A DNA stretch of 64,000 bases from contig JAQOSZ010000300.1 in assembly GCA_030347455.1 (NCBI GenBank), forward strand, positions 379,501-443,500, in the 5' to 3' direction. The notes under the pieces are model-generated. The model was not told where the DNA came from, searched no databases, and saw nothing but the letters and a program-made list of their open reading frames with translations. Position 1 is the first letter of the stretch. The number at the start of each line of letters is the position of its first letter. Made by a program: the position numbers and the translations under genes. The DNA comes from Kentomonas sorsogonicus. Lineage: Eukaryota; Euglenozoa; Kinetoplastea; Trypanosomatida; Trypanosomatidae. Positions 20,224 to 30,449 of the stretch are shown here, piece after piece.

Positions 20224-21198
20224 ATGGTGTCCTTCAGCTGTCCCGTGTGCGGTGACGTGGTCAAGAAGCCAAAGGCGCTGAGCCACGCGCAGATGTGCGG
20301 CGCGAGCCACATGAGCTGCATCGACTGTATGGAGACCTTCGATCACGACACGCTGCGCCACCACACCAGCTGCGTCACAGAGGTGCAAAAGTACCAGGGC
20401 AAGTGGCTCGCCAAGAACCAGGGCGGCGGCAACAGTAACAACAAGCGGACGCACAGCGACGACGACGACGAGGTGGACGAGAAGAAAGTGAGTCGTCTGG
20501 TGCGTCCCAAGACCTTCTCGTTTGACGCGCTCGGCAGCAGCAGCAGCGACGACGACGACTGGGTCAAAAGCTCGTCCAAGACGGCGAAGAAGAAGAAGGG
20601 CACCGGCTCTGCCACGGCGTCGCCCGCCGCGTCGGCTGCGCGGCCAAAGGCTGGCACCAAGCGCGTGCGCCAGGAGAGCGACAGCGACAGCGACGACAAC
20701 GACGACAAGGAGGAGAAGGGAAAAGCGAGCCGCCACCCGAGCAGCAAGCGTGCCAAGAACGGCGACGGCGACAAGACCCCTGCCTCGCATCGCACCGCCA
20801 GCCCCAAGCACGACACCAGCGGCAAACAGCGCGCGGAGGAGAAAGACACGGGCAGGCAGAGCAAGACGTCCAAGAAGGCGGTCGGCAACTCGCCGCTGAT
20901 GCTGCCGCAGTCAACGGAGGAGTACGTCCTGTCGGGGACTCGCGAGCAGCAGCGCGACGCCGACATTTCTGTGCCCTGCATTCCCCTCGGCACTCCTGAG
21001 GTGGTGCGCGACGTCATCGAGGGTATTCTCAGCGAGCACAAGGGCGGTGGCGGCCTGACGCCGAAGCAGCTCGCGCCTCTGCTCGCCGCCGCGTATGAGA
21101 AGCGCGTCAACAAGCACTTTAGGCAGTGCGTCGAGGCGATGATGTCCGACCAGCGCGTCATCCGACCGGACAAGAACGGCAACGTGAAGCTGTGCTGA
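20224..21198 (+). CDS. LYAR: LYAR-type C2HC zinc-finger nucleolar protein
   Basis: A 324-residue protein. The N-terminus is a double LYAR-type zinc finger with ligands C6-C9-H21-C25 and C32-C35-H47-C50, followed by VQKYQGK, which matches the EDQKYGGK of LYAR. A long acidic/basic low-complexity centre rich in Ser, Asp and Lys (about 70-230) looks like a nucleolar localisation region. The C-terminal 75 residues form a small helical domain ending LTPKQLAPLLAAAYEKRVNKHF, like the conserved LYAR C-terminal domain. LYAR proteins act in pre-rRNA processing. I take the ATG at 20224 because upstream in-frame codons are in the CT-rich leader before the acceptor at 20151. Confidence 0.88.
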   Translation: MVSFSCPVCGDVVKKPKALSHAQMCGASHMSCIDCMETFDHDTLRHHTSCVTEVQKYQGKWLAKNQGGGNSNNKRTHSDDDDEVDEKKVSRLVRPKTFSFDALGSSSSDDDDWVKSSSKTAKKKKGTGSATASPAASAARPKAGTKRVRQESDSDSDDNDDKEEKGKASRHPSSKRAKNGDGDKTPASHRTASPKHDTSGKQRAEEKDTGRQSKTSKKAVGNSPLMLPQSTEEYVLSGTREQQRDADISVPCIPLGTPEVVRDVIEGILSEHKGGGGLTPKQLAPLLAAAYEKRVNKHFRQCVEAMMSDQRVIRPDKNGNVKLC

Positions 21199-22428
21199 GT
21201 AGGGCGGCATACACGCTGACATCTCGGTAGTTTTGCGCTGCTCATCTTGAGTGGTACTACTGTTGTTATTTCGTTTGTTTTTTAATTTGTTGTTGTTTTT
21301 ACTAATCATTCTTCTCCCTAAGGAGTCCTTAATCACACCATCGCTTAACATCATGACTTCATTTTACATCTGCGAATAATCCCACCGACACGAGAGAGAG
21401 ACATCACAAAAAAGGAGAAAAAGCGAGCTGTTGCATGTGTAATTTACTCCTTCTTGTGCGTGAAAGCTGTGTGATGCCTTGGTACATATACCCGTTTCAC
21501 ACAACGTCGCTCGGTGCCTCTGTTGTTCTTCGCAGGAGTTTTAATACTCTTTAGGTATAGCATTATGCGTGCCGCATGTTGATAAAGGGTTCTCATCATG
21601 TTTTCATGCCCCCCCCCACCCCACCCTCCCCCCGCTTCAACTGTTTCTCCTATCTTCGTACAATTTTTACTGCATAACTAAAAGGTTAATCAAAGGAAAA
21701 AAAAGTAGTGATTTGTGTATATTTCGTAAAGTAGCACAAGTAGTATCTAACAGCGTATTACTTTTATATATTAATATATATGTATTTTTGAGAATATCTC
21801 ATAGTTATACACCCTTCCTTCCTTTCTCCTAGTTCAGCAGCATTTTTAGTTGTTGTTCTTATTATTTTTATTAAAGAAGTAAAGTCAGTTGCTTTTCTTT
21901 TCTTTCCTCTTTTCTTTTTTACCAGTAACAATTAAAGCAAATAAACTTCTGTTTCTATCCCCCATTGCCTAACCGTAATTTTACTATCATACATACATAT
22001 ATATTAGGTCTCACCCAGTCAGACACTCCCCCTATTTTTTTTCTCTCTTGTTAATATCTCATTTTACTGTTTCTTTCTTTCTTTCTTTCTTTTTTTTTTT
22101 TTTTTACTTCAACCCCGAATATCCTTGTGTTGCTGTTTTTTTTTTTCCCGGTTAAAAAGACTCGTACATATATAAGCATTTTTTTTTTTTTACTTCACAG
22201 CTTGTAGAAGTGATATCATCTCATCTCGCACTAATTTGATTGTGGATTGTGTCAAGTCTGTACGCAACACACACACACACACAGTCACTGCTCTTCTTTT
22301 TTTTTCTTATTAATCTTTCTCCTCTCCTCTCCTGTCTCTCTCTCTAACTCTCTCTCTCTATATCTCTCTCTCTTGCTCTCTCAGTGATCCCCTCCCCCCC
22401 CCCCCCCACCTGCTAGCACCGTACCGCG
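21199..22428 (+). other. Intergenic spacer with long CT acceptor tract
   Basis: A 1.23-kb AT-rich spacer with several T-runs (22086-22105, 22137-22147), (CA)n at about 22268-22282 and a strong pyrimidine tract at 22319-22381. The tract ends in CAG, with AG at 22383-22384. No gene is seen. Confidence 0.55.
22319..22384 (+). promoter_or_regulatory. Polypyrimidine tract and spliced-leader acceptor
   Basis: A 60-base CT-rich run ends in AG at 22384, 44 bases before the ATG of the MFS gene. It is among the clearest acceptors in the window. Confidence 0.65.
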
Positions 22429-25400
22429 ATGTCCAGTCCCTCGGCAGAAAACGAGCAGACACGCGAGTCCGGCGCGCAGCCCCAGGAGGAGGTGGACAAC
22501 GGCGCCGACACCCACAGCAACTGCCGCGCCCCCCGCCCGTCTAGCGGAAGCAGCCAAGTGAAACTACATCCTAATAACAGCAGCCGCCTCGGCTCTCCGA
22601 ATCCCGCCGATGCTCTGGCGACCCCGCCGCGCCCCTCACCGACCGACAACGACGCCAGCAACTCGCCGGCGGCGCCGACGCCGAAAGGGCCGCAGGGAAA
22701 GCCTCCCATGCCGCGGCCGGTGGCGGCACCACCGCCGGGCAGCGCCCCGCCACTGCCGCGCCCCGGCACCGCCTCCTCCGCCTCCGGCGCGCCGCCCAGC
22801 AGCCGGCCCCCGCTGCACCCGCCCCCGGCACCGCGCCGCCTCAGTGAGACCCCATCGGCCAAGGCACGCGCGGCTGAGGGTCAGAACGAGGCCAAGGACG
22901 ATCCGCCTGCCTTTGGCATGCCTGTCCCGCTGTACCCGGTGGACGACGGCACCAACACCGCCGCCGCCGCTGTTGCCAACAATGATGGCAAGAATCCCCT
23001 GGCGGCGACGCCCAGCGCCTCTCGGGACAACGCGAACAGCGCGGCCCGCCCCGCCGCGTACACGGAGGACTATGAGATGGACGGGAACGATGACGCGATG
23101 GTGCCGATGCCGCGCTACACACGCGACGAGGCTCAGCGCGCGGGCGCGGACACGTCCTCCTCCTCCGACAACGACAACTTCCGCGAGAGCTGCTGTTGCT
23201 ACGAGCACTTCTACACCGTGCACGAGCTGACCAACTACAAGTGCAGCAGCGAGCGCGAGAAGCGTAAGAAGGAGTGGCGCGGCCCCATCAACAACTACTA
23301 CCGCTACTGCGTCCTCACGCTCAGCCTGCTCGGCATGGTGGTCGGGGGCTTCTACAACACCTTCTCCGTGTTCGGGCTCTACATCAATCAGGTGTTTGCC
23401 TACCGTGTCGAGTCCTTCGTCGACCTGTACGTCATCGGCACCGCGTGCGGCGTCGCCTTTGCGGGGCTGATGGGACTTCTCTTCGACTTTGTGGGGCAGC
23501 GCATTGTGCTCACGATCGGGTACGTGCTGGTGTTTGCGGCCGCGCTCACGTTTGGGCTGGTGCTCGACCCCCGCGTCTACAAGCCCAGCACCCCCGACCC
23601 CACCAGCAGCTCGGAGTTCTTCAAAAAGGAGAAGCACATCTTTGCCTCCATGTTCTTCCTCATCAACGCGGGCGGGTACACGGTGGATGTGGTGCTGATC
23701 ATCTGCATGAGCACCTACCTCAGCAAGAACCGCGGCTTCATGAGCGGCATGCTTAAGAACTACACGGGTCTGGGGTCGTCGGTCTTCTCGACCTTCTTCC
23801 GCGGCCCGTTCCGCAGCACCATGTCCTCCTTCTTCTACTGCATGGCTGTCGCGGTGTTCCTCTTCGGCGCCCTCGTCGTCGCGATTCTGCAGCCGGCCGA
23901 GTGGGTCGACTTTGGCATGTTCCGCGACATGCGCCTGACCCGCCTCGCCACCTACTGCTGCGGCAGCTCCACGAAGAAGCCCGAGGGCAAGGTGGTGCTC
24001 TCCAAGGGTACCAAGGGGCGCCACGGCCGCCGCAACTGTAAGGATCTGACCGAGTCGCTGGCGCAGCGCATCGACGACTACCTTCGCAGCAAGGTGCCGT
24101 ACATGAAGTACTCGCTCGGCACGCGCCGCATGCGTCTCGTGTCACTGTTCCTGCTCATGATGAACGTGTTCGTCTGCGTCACGACGATTCTCATCACGTG
24201 GAACGGCATCACACACCAACCGACGCTCGACGGCGTCGCCGCCGGCGCGCTGATCATCACCGCTCTCTCGTTTCTCGCCATGATCTTTCCGCTGCGCTGG
24301 CTCGACAGCGACGTCGACTACGCCGGGGAGGAGAAGGACTACGACATGGAGGGCAACGTCATCAACCGCGAGCTGGACCCCGTCAACACGCGCAGCATCG
24401 CCGGCATCACGACGCAGTACGACTACAACGTCATGTCGCGCACCACCTCCTCGCTCGGCACGATGCCGGCGGACACCACCAACACCACACCCACCAGCGA
24501 CGGAGGCGATGCTGAAGCCGCGGCGGCCGCATCCGCCGCCGCCGCCACAAGCGGCAACGTGCTGCCCGCTGACAAGGACAAGGATGCTCTGCATAGCCCT
24601 GCGGGAGGAGCAAAATCGACGCCGGCGAGCAAGACGAATCACGGCGGCCGCCCCCCGCGCCCGCCGCCAATCGCGGTGAGCAACAACAACAGCTTCGCCT
24701 CCCCGCCGATGAGTGTGTCGACGCGGCAGCGCCCGCCACGCAGCGGCGTCGCCAGCGGCGTCAGCAGCCCGCTGGGCGGTTTCGACCCCGGCGCCCTGGC
24801 GTCGCTCGAGTCCTCGATGGCGCTGGCCGGCGGCGGCGGCGGCGTGGCCGGCCAGGACCTCAGCGAGCTGCTCTTCGCCAGCTCCACCCGGCGCATCGCG
24901 CGGCAGGGCATCCGCGACCGCGACCGGGACGACGTCGGCGCCGCCGAGTTCGCCGCTGATGACGACGACGACGACGACGACAATGAGGGCACCTACACCG
25001 GCGGCGCGCGCCACTCTCTCTACGCAGTGGAGACGTACTCGGTCAGCCGGCGCGCGAGCGGCACCCACGACGGCGCCGCGGCCCCCTCCGTCCCCGCGTC
25101 GGTCATGTCGCGCGAGCTGCGCGGCGGCAACGGCCGCAGGGCACCCACGTCGGCGAGCCGCCGTACCAGCGGGGCCGGCGATGCCCACGGCGGGGAGGGG
25201 CTTCAGTCGCACACCAAGCGCCTGACGCAGCGGGAGGAGGACGAGCTGGTCAACGCGGCCGTGTACCGCGGCCTCAACGCCGACACCTCGCCGGCCGTCA
25301 GCCGCCGCACCAGCTTCACCCGCGGCGCTGCCACGCCGCTGCACACCCGCAGCAACGGCACCAGCGGCGTCTTCGGGAGCCCCGACGGGGACGCGGCGCT

Positions 25401-26640
25401 TAGCGCAACGGTGCGGGCGCTCGCCGCGAGCGTCGTCGCCAGCCGCCGCCCCAGCGGCAACACGACGCCCCAGGCGCTCCACTCGCCCCGTCCCCAGTCC
25501 CTCGGCAGCGGCAGCGTCGCCTGCGACGCCGCGGCGGAGGCGGCGGGCGAAGCGCAGACGGCCGCGGTGGCCCCCAAGAAGGGCGTGCGCTTCGCGCTGA
25601 ACCAGACGACGGTGCACGAGCGGTTCGCCGACGACGACGACCCCGACGAGCTCAACTCGGAGGACGACGAGAGCCGGATGGCGCTCAAGGAGGCGCGGGC
25701 GCAGGCGTTGGAGCAGCGGCGCGCGGAGGCGGCCATCGCGCAGCGTCTGCGGCGCCTGCTGACCGACACCCCCGAGTACCGCCGCGTGCCGCTCAACTCG
25801 GAAAGTATCGCTGAGCTGATCAAGCACCGCGACGGCTTCTTCCGGATCTTCCTGTTCCCTGAGATCTACCTGCTGATGCTCTACTCGTTCGTCATGTGGG
25901 GCGGCGGCCTGGTGATCACCAACAACTACTTCCTGCAGCTCTACTACTCCGCGGTCGCCAAGAAGCCGATTGAGACCAAGTTCTACTACCTCATCTTCAC
26001 CCTCTCCGGCGTCGCCATCTCGTTTGGTCGCATCTCGATCGCCTCCATCGCCGACGACGTGCTGCCGAACCTGCGGCGCCGGCTGAAGCGTCCGTTTGGG
26101 CTGTGCTTCACGCTGCTCTTCTTCGTGCCGCCGATCCTGTCCATCGTCGGGTGCATCCTCCTCGCGGTGCCCTTCACCAACGCGAACCTGCTGCTCATCG
26201 GCTTCCTCTTCTACGCCTTCGGCTTCGGCCTCTGCACGGCCGCCGTGCCCTACGGCGTCACGATGCTCTACAGCACGGAGCACGTCGGCCTGGGCAAGGT
26301 CTACGGCCTCTGCCTCGGCGCGACGGGCGCCGGCGTCGCCGTCTTCTACCGCGCCTTCTTCTACCCCCTCTACCACCGCCACGCGTTTCCGCAGGACTTC
26401 CCGCTCGCCGCCGCCCGCGGCTTCTGCCTCGCCGGCCGCTCCAAGTGCGTGCAGACCTTCATGATTGTCATGTGCGTCCTGCAGCTCGTCGGCTTGGGGG
26501 CCGCCATCGGCCTGCACCTCTTCTTCCGCCACCGCCTGCGCAAGGCCGCCGAGAAGCAGATCGCCTACACCCGCCAGCGCGCCGCCGCCCGCGCGGCTGT
26601 CTACGAAAAGCTGCGCGAGTTTTCCAAGACCAACGCCTGA
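22429..26640 (+). CDS. Nodulin-like major facilitator superfamily transporter with giant central loop
   Basis: A 1403-residue polytopic membrane protein. A low-complexity Pro/Ala/Ser-rich N-terminus of about 285 residues is cytoplasmic by inference. Hydrophobic segments run from about 290 to 625, starting VLTLSLLGMVVGGFYNTFSV, the phrase typical of nodulin-like MFS proteins. A charged low-complexity loop of about 500 residues follows (about 630-1130), with Asp-runs and many Ser/Arg pairs. The second membrane half is at about 1137-1390, including ISFGRISIASIADDVLP, an MFS cytoplasmic-loop motif. The GxxxD-type loop LLFDFVGQR near 345-353 also fits MFS. The substrate is unknown. Total length is well above twice that of usual family members, because of the terminal and central insertions. 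Confidence 0.85.
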   Translation: MSSPSAENEQTRESGAQPQEEVDNGADTHSNCRAPRPSSGSSQVKLHPNNSSRLGSPNPADALATPPRPSPTDNDASNSPAAPTPKGPQGKPPMPRPVAAPPPGSAPPLPRPGTASSASGAPPSSRPPLHPPPAPRRLSETPSAKARAAEGQNEAKDDPPAFGMPVPLYPVDDGTNTAAAAVANNDGKNPLAATPSASRDNANSAARPAAYTEDYEMDGNDDAMVPMPRYTRDEAQRAGADTSSSSDNDNFRESCCCYEHFYTVHELTNYKCSSEREKRKKEWRGPINNYYRYCVLTLSLLGMVVGGFYNTFSVFGLYINQVFAYRVESFVDLYVIGTACGVAFAGLMGLLFDFVGQRIVLTIGYVLVFAAALTFGLVLDPRVYKPSTPDPTSSSEFFKKEKHIFASMFFLINAGGYTVDVVLIICMSTYLSKNRGFMSGMLKNYTGLGSSVFSTFFRGPFRSTMSSFFYCMAVAVFLFGALVVAILQPAEWVDFGMFRDMRLTRLATYCCGSSTKKPEGKVVLSKGTKGRHGRRNCKDLTESLAQRIDDYLRSKVPYMKYSLGTRRMRLVSLFLLMMNVFVCVTTILITWNGITHQPTLDGVAAGALIITALSFLAMIFPLRWLDSDVDYAGEEKDYDMEGNVINRELDPVNTRSIAGITTQYDYNVMSRTTSSLGTMPADTTNTTPTSDGGDAEAAAAASAAAATSGNVLPADKDKDALHSPAGGAKSTPASKTNHGGRPPRPPPIAVSNNNSFASPPMSVSTRQRPPRSGVASGVSSPLGGFDPGALASLESSMALAGGGGGVAGQDLSELLFASSTRRIARQGIRDRDRDDVGAAEFAADDDDDDDDNEGTYTGGARHSLYAVETYSVSRRASGTHDGAAAPSVPASVMSRELRGGNGRRAPTSASRRTSGAGDAHGGEGLQSHTKRLTQREEDELVNAAVYRGLNADTSPAVSRRTSFTRGAATPLHTRSNGTSGVFGSPDGDAALSATVRALAASVVASRRPSGNTTPQALHSPRPQSLGSGSVACDAAAEAAGEAQTAAVAPKKGVRFALNQTTVHERFADDDDPDELNSEDDESRMALKEARAQALEQRRAEAAIAQRLRRLLTDTPEYRRVPLNSESIAELIKHRDGFFRIFLFPEIYLLMLYSFVMWGGGLVITNNYFLQLYYSAVAKKPIETKFYYLIFTLSGVAISFGRISIASIADDVLPNLRRRLKRPFGLCFTLLFFVPPILSIVGCILLAVPFTNANLLLIGFLFYAFGFGLCTAAVPYGVTMLYSTEHVGLGKVYGLCLGATGAGVAVFYRAFFYPLYHRHAFPQDFPLAAARGFCLAGRSKCVQTFMIVMCVLQLVGLGAAIGLHLFFRHRLRKAAEKQIAYTRQRAAARAAVYEKLREFSKTNA

Positions 26641-27857
26641 GCAGGGGAACGTTGGCACGCGGTTAACTATGTTTGCCAGTCTGGAGGTGGATCGATTCGG
26701 GCTGGGTACACTTTTTTTTTTTGCTTTTTTTTTTTTGAAGAATTTATTTTGGTGTTTTTTTTTTTTTATTGCTCCTTCTTTTTAGTTGTTCTATTCTTTG
26801 TCGTTTGTTGTTGTTTTTTTAGTTGTTATTGGTTTGCTGTTTCTGCCCAGCCCGTTCGTCCACGCACCACCTCCCATTGCAACTCGGCTTCTCTTATTCA
26901 ATATGTATTATGCATCACAGATGGTGCATTACATATATATTCATCTTCAACTCCCCTTCGCACTCTTCTCACCGAGTATGCACGGATGTAAATACAATTC
27001 TTCCTTACTGCTTCCCTTTCTCACTACTTTGGACTATATAAACACACATGAGCATGCAAAACGAGGCACACCACCCCCTCTTTGCTTATGCTGGTGCTGT
27101 GGTGAACACACGTGCCCTCAGAAAATAAAAACAGAAGCCTCTGCGTCTATGTTGCTTACTACCGGAGTTCCTCTTGTGTAGGCTTGGTCATCGCCTCACG
27201 GTATGTTCCACAAGAAACTGGAACTGGCGCGGGAGATGTTGCCAGAGCTGCTTCGGAGTGCTGACGCACAAAGAGACGCAGGCATCGCCTCCAGCCCCAT
27301 TTGCTTATCAGTTTTTTCTTTCCTCCTCCGTCCACTTTCTCTAGCCGCTTTTATTTTTTTGTTTTTGCTTTTGTTCTCCTCCGCTGGTTCATACAGCCAG
27401 TAGTCTTTTTTTTTTTTTTTCGATTTCCTCTTCCCTTTGCTGTTTCTTTTCAACTTAATAATTGCCCTAGTTTTTCTTTTGTGTGCTCTTTGCTGACACT
27501 TCGGCCGCAGCCACCCCAGAGCTGGACGGACTGGCGAGCAGCATATATATATATATATACATAAATGTATCCACATAAGTAAAGTGAGAGGAATGACGAA
27601 GATAGCTGTATCTGCCTTTTTTTTTTCTTTTTTGCATTGCATTGGGACTAACACCTTTTTATGTGAGTTTGAATAATCAAAATGACACATTATTGAAAGT
27701 GCTCCGCTATTCAGCTGAAGCAAGGATATCATTTTGACCATTTAAGAATGTACTCCGCGCCAAAATAAATGTGATCTTCTTTTGTTATTCGCCTCCTCCA
27801 TTCCACTCTACTCTCCACGCTCTCTCTCTCTCTCTCTGTGATCTGTCATGAAGCAAA
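26641..27857 (+). other. Intergenic spacer with two GC-rich islands
   Basis: A 1.22-kb spacer, mostly T-rich, with two islands of coding-like composition: about 27181-27300 (see the micro-gene entry) and about 27511-27541. The second follows TTTGCTGAC and a CAG (AG at 27509-27510). An (AT)n run lies at 27541-27559. The CT-rich tract at 27788-27837 ends near an AG at 27852-27853, five bases before the next ATG. Confidence 0.5.
27203..27403 (+). CDS. Candidate 66-residue single-span micro-protein
   Basis: Not recognised. The ORF starts 22 bases after a TCTTGTGTAG acceptor (AG at 27180-27181). Its first half has coding-like composition and a plausible amphipathic helix (KKLELAREMLPELL). The second half is T-rich and would encode a hydrophobic span (about residues 36-59). 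The composition change midway could also mean an exon end, a decayed gene or chance, so support is weak. Confidence 0.3.
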   Translation: MFHKKLELAREMLPELLRSADAQRDAGIASSPICLSVFSFLLRPLSLAAFIFLFLLLFSSAGSYSQ

Positions 27858-30449
27858 ATGAAACGTCCTCTGATGCAGGGCGTGCTGGCGCCTCGTAAAC
27901 GGACGCGTCAGGCCATCATCGCCTCCCACGGCTCCGACGGCTACGGCGCCTCCGCCTTCAGACCCTCTGCCGATAGCGACACAGGTAGTAGCAGCAACAA
28001 CAACAGCAACAGCAACAACGGCGGCGGCGGCCTCGGCACTTCCACCACCACTGCTGGTAGTAGTAGTAGTAGTAATGGCAGGGGTGGTGGCCATAATGGG
28101 TGTCACGCGCGCCGCCCCGTGGTGACGGCGGCGGACTTTCGGCAGTGGTACAGCGTGCCGCACTGGTGCTCCCTGTGCGTGGAGCCCCTCAACGCGCCGC
28201 TGGACCACATCGGCAAGCGCGAGCACATCTCGCTCGAGAGCATCTACCACGAGAGCATCAAGGTGCGGCACCGCAACCACTCGCAGAAGAGCGTCATCAT
28301 GGAGGCCGTTCTCAGCCCCGGCGCGGCCGCCGAGCTCCGCGACGGCAAGCCCTCCCTCGCCACAGACGGCGGCCCCACAACAAGTGCCACGACTCCGCCG
28401 CGGCGGACGCACGCCGAGGTGAAGGGTCTCAGGCAGGCGAGGGCCGCGTACGAGCGGGAGCAGGGCATATGCGACGGCGCGTGGACGCTGCTGCAGCCGC
28501 CGCCGCTGACGGGGCGTCGCGGCGAGAAGCGGCGGCGGTGGCGCGAGAGCCTCGGCTCGGACCTGCACCCGCCCGTGACCCCCGGCGTCGTGCTGCCTAA
28601 CGGCGAGGCGTTCGTCTACTACGACGAGCGCAGCGCCTGGATGGAGAACTACCTGCACTGCTTCGACCGCCAGGGCCCCTTGCAGCGGCGTACAGAGCTG
28701 ACGGCGCTGATGCTGCACCTCAAGAACACCGACGGGTGCTTTCCTTTTTTGTCCGACGCGCCGTTGCACCCGAACCCGTCGACGAGCAACGCGATGCGCT
28801 CGCACTGGCTCTTGGCCGCCTCTACCCACGGCGCCCACGTTCTCTTCAAGGAGATGTTCTACCACCTTTTTCTCATCTTCCCGCAGTCGGACGCCAAGGA
28901 CATCAGCGCCCTCACGCAGATGATCGCTGCCACCTTCAACCTTGAAACCGTCTTTGACCTCTGCGGATTCGCCCAACTGGTTCCGGCGGCTTTGCGCGAT
29001 CGTCTCCGACCGGCCCCTAGCAACGGGACTGGCAGGTCCAGCAGCAGCGGCAGCGGGGCCGGCGACGGTCTGTCGACGCTGGATGACGCCGGGGCCCCTG
29101 CAGCCGCGTCTCATCTTGCCCAATCTCGCGACGGTTCAGACAGTGGCAGTAGAGGCGGCAACGGCGGCACCAGCAGCTCCAGTGTGGACAGCGACAGCAG
29201 CGGCGGCGCGGACATATCTTTTTACGGCAAAGGACAGATCGTGCGGGCGATGCTGGGATGCATGCGCTGGGTGATGGAGCCCGAGGCGATGCGCGGCCCG
29301 GAGGCTCTGCAGATGGTGCCCTCCGGCGTCTTCTCCGGGGGCGTGGGAGGGAGCGAGGAGCGGCTGGCGGTGACGGAGCTGGTGGAGGAGGCGGCGTGGC
29401 GGCTGATGCACGAGATTATGTTTCTCAAGCTGGCCGAGTACGTGACGCGCTCCGAGGCGGTCGCCCTCTCTCCTCTGGGGCTCGCCGAGAGCGCCATGTA
29501 CCGACACATCAGTGGCACCGGGTGCCGAACTCCGCCGGCGCACCCATTTCGCACTGCCGACCTGATAACCTTCAAGGACCTGTCAGTCCCTCCACGACGC
29601 AGCGGTGCCAACGGCGGGGAACAGGCCGACGGTGAAAGTAGTACGCAGGCCGGGCCGGACGCGGCAGCTGCGTCACGGGATCAGCGGTGGCCGCACGCAC
29701 ACCGCCAAGGCCGCAGCGCCAGTCGGCGGCGCCGCGAGGCGGAGGCGGACAGCTACGAGTCGATGCTGCACAAGGAGATCGATCGGGAGGGCTGGGAGGT
29801 GGTCTGGAGCCGCTTCCGCTGCCCCAGTGGGCGCGGCCTAGGCCTGCCGTCGTCGTCGTCGTCGAACGATGGCTTCGGTGGAGGGGGCGGGATCCACGAG
29901 AGTTTCGGCTTACACAACTTCCTCACAGATCTGGAGGCACTGCAGCGAGGCACGGAGAGCGTCGCGCCGGGGGTGTCCATCAGGCGACCGCACGAGCGCT
30001 CCGACGGCGGGGAAGAAAACGACGACCACGTGCCGGGACGGGCAGCGAAGAAGAAGAAGACGAACTCCAAGAACGAGTCGGAGTCCGGCGTGACGGTCGC
30101 CCGCCGTCTAAGCGCCAAGGACGCGCCGCTGCGACAGTTCTCCTCCCTTTCCTCCCTCGCCAGCGCCGCCGCCTCGTCGTCATCTTCCTCCTTCTTGCAT
30201 CCGACGGGACAGGCGACGACCCTGTCGCCGCAGGAGGAGCTGCGGAATCGCATCAGCAGCCGCTACCGCCGGGGCACGCGCGGCAGCGTCGGCCTCACCC
30301 CCAGCCCGGTGACGCCGCTGCCGGACACGTGGGGCATGTCGAAGCACTGCAACGTCCGCATTGACGCGCGCGACTACGGAGAGGCGGACGCCGTCGCGGC
30401 CAACCCCATCTTCCATGGCATTTACACAGGCTTCATCTCTCCCAAGTGA
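27858..30449 (+). CDS. Large protein with U1-like C2H2 zinc finger, function unknown
   Basis: An 863-residue protein. The one clear motif is a zinc finger, C104-x2-C107-x9-H117-x5-H123, in the context HWCSLCVEPL and HIGKREH, which looks like a U1/matrin-type finger. A conserved-looking helical domain follows at about 265-380 (RSHWLLAASTHGAHVLFKEM). The rest is Ser/Gly/Ala/Asp-rich low complexity, with a basic patch RAAKKKKTNSKN near 730. A U1-like finger ahead of a helical domain recalls RNA-editing proteins of the KREPB/KREN group, but I do not see RNase III signature residues, so this is only a lead. The leader is very short if the AG at 27853 is used. Confidence 0.7.
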   Translation: MKRPLMQGVLAPRKRTRQAIIASHGSDGYGASAFRPSADSDTGSSSNNNSNSNNGGGGLGTSTTTAGSSSSSNGRGGGHNGCHARRPVVTAADFRQWYSVPHWCSLCVEPLNAPLDHIGKREHISLESIYHESIKVRHRNHSQKSVIMEAVLSPGAAAELRDGKPSLATDGGPTTSATTPPRRTHAEVKGLRQARAAYEREQGICDGAWTLLQPPPLTGRRGEKRRRWRESLGSDLHPPVTPGVVLPNGEAFVYYDERSAWMENYLHCFDRQGPLQRRTELTALMLHLKNTDGCFPFLSDAPLHPNPSTSNAMRSHWLLAASTHGAHVLFKEMFYHLFLIFPQSDAKDISALTQMIAATFNLETVFDLCGFAQLVPAALRDRLRPAPSNGTGRSSSSGSGAGDGLSTLDDAGAPAAASHLAQSRDGSDSGSRGGNGGTSSSSVDSDSSGGADISFYGKGQIVRAMLGCMRWVMEPEAMRGPEALQMVPSGVFSGGVGGSEERLAVTELVEEAAWRLMHEIMFLKLAEYVTRSEAVALSPLGLAESAMYRHISGTGCRTPPAHPFRTADLITFKDLSVPPRRSGANGGEQADGESSTQAGPDAAAASRDQRWPHAHRQGRSASRRRREAEADSYESMLHKEIDREGWEVVWSRFRCPSGRGLGLPSSSSSNDGFGGGGGIHESFGLHNFLTDLEALQRGTESVAPGVSIRRPHERSDGGEENDDHVPGRAAKKKKTNSKNESESGVTVARRLSAKDAPLRQFSSLSSLASAAASSSSSSFLHPTGQATTLSPQEELRNRISSRYRRGTRGSVGLTPSPVTPLPDTWGMSKHCNVRIDARDYGEADAVAANPIFHGIYTGFISPK

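Noticed and set aside
24142-26658. 838-codon minus-strand frame, and similar long ones at 35278-37260, 40587-42743 and 17563-18963
   Set aside because: All lie opposite + strand genes with recognisable domains and read as Ala/Arg/Val-rich low complexity.
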